Assembly (NCBI GenBank): GCA_013398615.1
Contig: VZSR01003818.1
Coordinates: 168,698-232,697 of the forward strand
Source of the DNA: Brachypodius melanocephalos
Taxonomy: Eukaryota; Chordata; Aves; Passeriformes; Pycnonotidae
Reading direction: 5' to 3'
Length of the DNA stretch: 64,000 nucleotides
Position 1 is the stretch's first letter, and each line of letters opens with the position of its first letter. Both the position numbers and the translations under genes were made by a program. The notes under the pieces were generated by a model. That model was given only the letters and a program-made list of their open reading frames with translations, did no database searches and was not told the origin of the DNA. Of this stretch, positions 61,343-64,000 are shown in pieces.

Positions 61343-63640
61343 TTAACACACTCTTGACTGCCCTGTGGAAAGAACAAAGAAACCATTGCTCTGATAGGGG
61401 AACCAAGAGTCTCTTTGCATCACTGACATTTCAGACTCATCCGCTATTTAAATATCCATTTGTTAGCAAAAGCAGGGGAAAGGAGCTTAACCTGTCTCTG
61501 GAATTGGAGCCAAACCACTTTGAAATGAAGAGCTTTGATTGTGAATGGTTTAATCCCTGCTGCAATTGCAGATGTGGAAGCCATAGCACAAAGTTGGTAT
61601 TAACAGGAAAAGGGATGAAACACAAAATGTGAAAGCCTTAAGTTTGGATGCTCTTTGGAAGATATTTCTTACCTGCCTTGTCACTAGATTGACCATGACA
61701 GCAGGAACTAGAAGAGTGAGAGTGGGAGGACATACCTCCTCCTTGGACAGGTCCATGACATGATCTGTAAAAGGAAAGGAGTTTTAATGAAGGGACCAAT
61801 AAATACATACTGAGATCATGTGCAGTGCATGTAACAGCTCAGCTTTTCCTGGATCTTGCAAATATATATATTCTTTTTCATTTAATTTCCTTCAGCTGTA
61901 TTTTCCTAGAAAATTGTAAAAGGAGAGACAGCAAGAGACTGTTGCAGTATAATTCTTGTACTCTCACAGTCCAGCTGTGCTTGTTTGAATGCTGACAGAA
62001 GGAATTTCATTACAGTTTGGTTTGGCACGGTGATTCCTCTCACGGAATTCACTCCGCACAAACAGGTCAAGAGGAACTGATTAACTCAAAACCTGTCAGT
62101 GACAATCTGCTTTGTGTTTCCCTTGGTGTTTGATATGCTTTTGAAGATTTAGATAGACACATTTCAATGCAGATGCCATGAAAAAAAGTTGCTTAACTTA
62201 GATTTCAGCTACAGACAAGTAAAATATTTTGCTCTGTCTTCCGTGAGTGCCAAGAGAGAAAAGCTTGGGATAAAATTTGTGCCCTTATTTGCAAACAGAG
62301 AACATACGCAAGATCCTGCTGGCCCTCCTGCAGCAGTGCCCGGTACTGGTGGATCTCCTGCTCCAGGCGCATCTTGATGCCCAGGAGCATCTTGTACTCC
62401 TGGCTCTGACCCTCCATCTCACAGCGGATGCTGGCCAGCTCCTCCTCAACGCAGTTGACCTGCGCCTGGATTTGTTGGAGCATACAGCCGTAGCGAGACT
62501 CGGTTTCTGCCAGGGACTTTTCCAGAGAGCTTTTCTGGAAAGGCAAACACAGGAGTTGAGGAGCAGAGTTCTACAGCTCCCTGTCTGTGCCAAGGAGGGA
62601 GGGGCCCACAGATCCTGCCCATGTACCATGCTGAGCTGTGCCTGCAGTTCAATCTCCAGGTTCTGCAACTCGTGCCTCAGATCGCTGAGCTGGTGGCTGC
62701 TTGTCTGGATGTCCTGGCTGCTGGAAGTGACCTGCTGATTGACTTCTTGGATCTGTGGAGTGAAACCCCAGAGATACATTTTGAGCCACAAGGGAGCAGA
62801 TTTGCTGAGTGAGTGCTCACATTTCCACAGAGCCTCTCCCAGGAAAGAGGCACCAAAGTAGACTCCACTCTGGGCATTGCTATGTACCTTGACCTCGTAC
62901 CACTGCTCCACTTCCTTGCGGTTCTTTGCAATGATCTGCTCATATTCATCTCTCAGGTCACACAGGATCTTTGTCAAGTCTTGTCCAGGGGCAGCATTGA
63001 CCTCCACACTCACATCACCACCAGTTTGGGACTGGAGCTGCCTCATTTCCTGCAGGGAATACACAGAGAGACACAAGAGCACACAGCGGTCATTTGTTGT
63101 GCTGGTGACTGTGGACAAAGCAGTACCAAGGTACAAAGGAATGACAATCCCATAGCATCAGGTGAAATGGACTTGATATATGATGGTGGGAGCTGTGAAG
63201 AATCAATGGATTATGTCTCTGGCTATGCTATCTATCATTGGATCATACCTCCTCATGGTTTCTCTTCAGAGCAATCAGCTCATCCTTCAAAGACTCCAGC
63301 TCACATTCCAGTGAAGACCGAGTAGTAGTGAGACCATCCAGGAGGTTTCTCAGTCCATTGATGTCAGCCTCCACAGTCTGACGGATGACCAGCTCATTCT
63401 CATACCTGTACCAAAGGAAAACAAAGCATTGCACATTCATTTTGTTACAATGTGTAGGCTTGATCATACCACTTTAGACTGGGCTTCATCCACCTGCATT
63501 CATGAGTCTCATAAAATTGTGACACAAAACAGGCAAGGTTCACAGGGAGGTACTCACTTCATTCGGAAGTCATCAGCAGTCATCTTGCTGTTATCAATGT
63601 CCAGAAGCATTCTGTTGTTGTCCACAGTGGCAGAAATAAT
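61343..63640 (-). CDS. KRT9: Keratin, type I cytoskeletal 9-like, 5' partial (first exon beyond the right edge)
   Basis: Exons 2-6 are firm: 63558-63640 (83), 63249-63405 (157), 62888-63049 (162), 62627-62752 (126) and 62308-62534 (227). Candidate exons 7 and 8 are 61736-61764 (29) and 61343-61362 (20), in phase, giving 267 residues from exon 2 to the stop. ATVDNNRMLLDIDN, GGDVSVEVNAAPGQDLTKIL, DEYEQIIAKNRKEVEQWYE, SSSQDIQTSSHQLSDLRHEL and LEKSLAETESRYG resemble mammalian KRT9 most, and KRT9 also follows KRT19 in mammals. The helix-end motif is strongly diverged (EIHQYRALLQEGQQ) and exon 6 is two codons longer than usual. The inferred tail is very short (ASCHGPVQGGGQSRVC), unlike the long Gly-rich tail of mammalian KRT9. 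The family is certain; one-to-one orthology with KRT9 is probable; tail exons about 0.5. Confidence 0.78.
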
Positions 63641-64000
63641 CTGCAAAAGGGGAAGGTGCACAGGTGTATTTCTCTGTTCTAGATTTCCAGGACAAGCAGG
63701 AAGAAGACACAAAGCTTTGGTAGAGTGTTGCTGCTGGTCTTGTAATTGTTTTATGGAGTAGTGAAGGGGCCACAGGAGGTTCCTGAGTTGCCATGCCACA
63801 GGGACTGGTGTGTGCAAGGTTTTGGCTTTCCAAAGATTTTGATGAAAGAGTGTATTGATGGGGGAAAGAACAGAAGAACATTTATGTTGGGAAATGGTGA
63901 ACCCCCATGGGGTTCTACAATCTGAGTAGAGGAGGCAGTGTGGGCTTTGCCCCTGATGCTGTAAGTCAACCCATTACAAAAAAGTTGATTGTAATGGATG

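Overview
This 64 kb window looks like vertebrate, and most probably bird, nuclear DNA. It holds a compact cluster of type I (acidic) alpha-keratin genes, all on the minus strand. The bird call rests on short introns, on the gene order, and on one degraded fragment with the typical sequence of the 3' end of an avian CR1 LINE near 58.5 kb. A turtle or crocodilian cannot be excluded from sequence alone. I see no prokaryotic features, viral genes, CRISPR arrays, tRNA or rRNA genes.

Layout from left to right (gene 3' ends lie to the left): KRT222 (493-4168; last exon(s) off the left edge), KRT12 (6151-9506), KRT20 (11383-15602), a gene-empty gap of almost 10 kb, KRT23 (25773-35496), KRT15 (39263-43851), KRT19 (48433-52857), a gene-empty gap of about 8 kb, and a KRT9-like gene (61343-63640; first exon off the right edge). 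The order matches the mammalian type I locus. However, the mammalian KRT24/KRT25-28/KRT10 block (between KRT222 and KRT12) and the KRT39/KRT40/keratin-associated protein/hair keratin block (between KRT23 and KRT15) are absent.

Five complete keratins have the standard eight-exon structure. I traced exons by hand from splice sites, reading frame and the class-typical sizes 83, 157, 162, 126 and about 221 bp for exons 2-6. Exon 1 carries the head and coil 1A, and exons 7 and 8 are small, variable tail exons that keep the same splice phase in every gene. A TATA-like box lies 73-90 bp upstream of each of those five start codons. KRT222 is different: it is a headless, truncated keratin-like gene with a CpG-rich, TATA-less promoter.

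The products would pair with type II keratins (not in this window) to form cytoplasmic intermediate filaments. By orthology KRT12 is corneal, KRT20, KRT19 and KRT23 are simple or gut epithelial, and KRT15 is basal stratified epithelial. The points most worth a second look are candidate tail exons in KRT19 (tail-less in mammals) whose exon 6 donor also contains an in-frame stop, the diverged helix-termination motifs of KRT23 and the KRT9-like gene, and two isolated CpG clusters with CTCF-like motifs in the two largest gaps.
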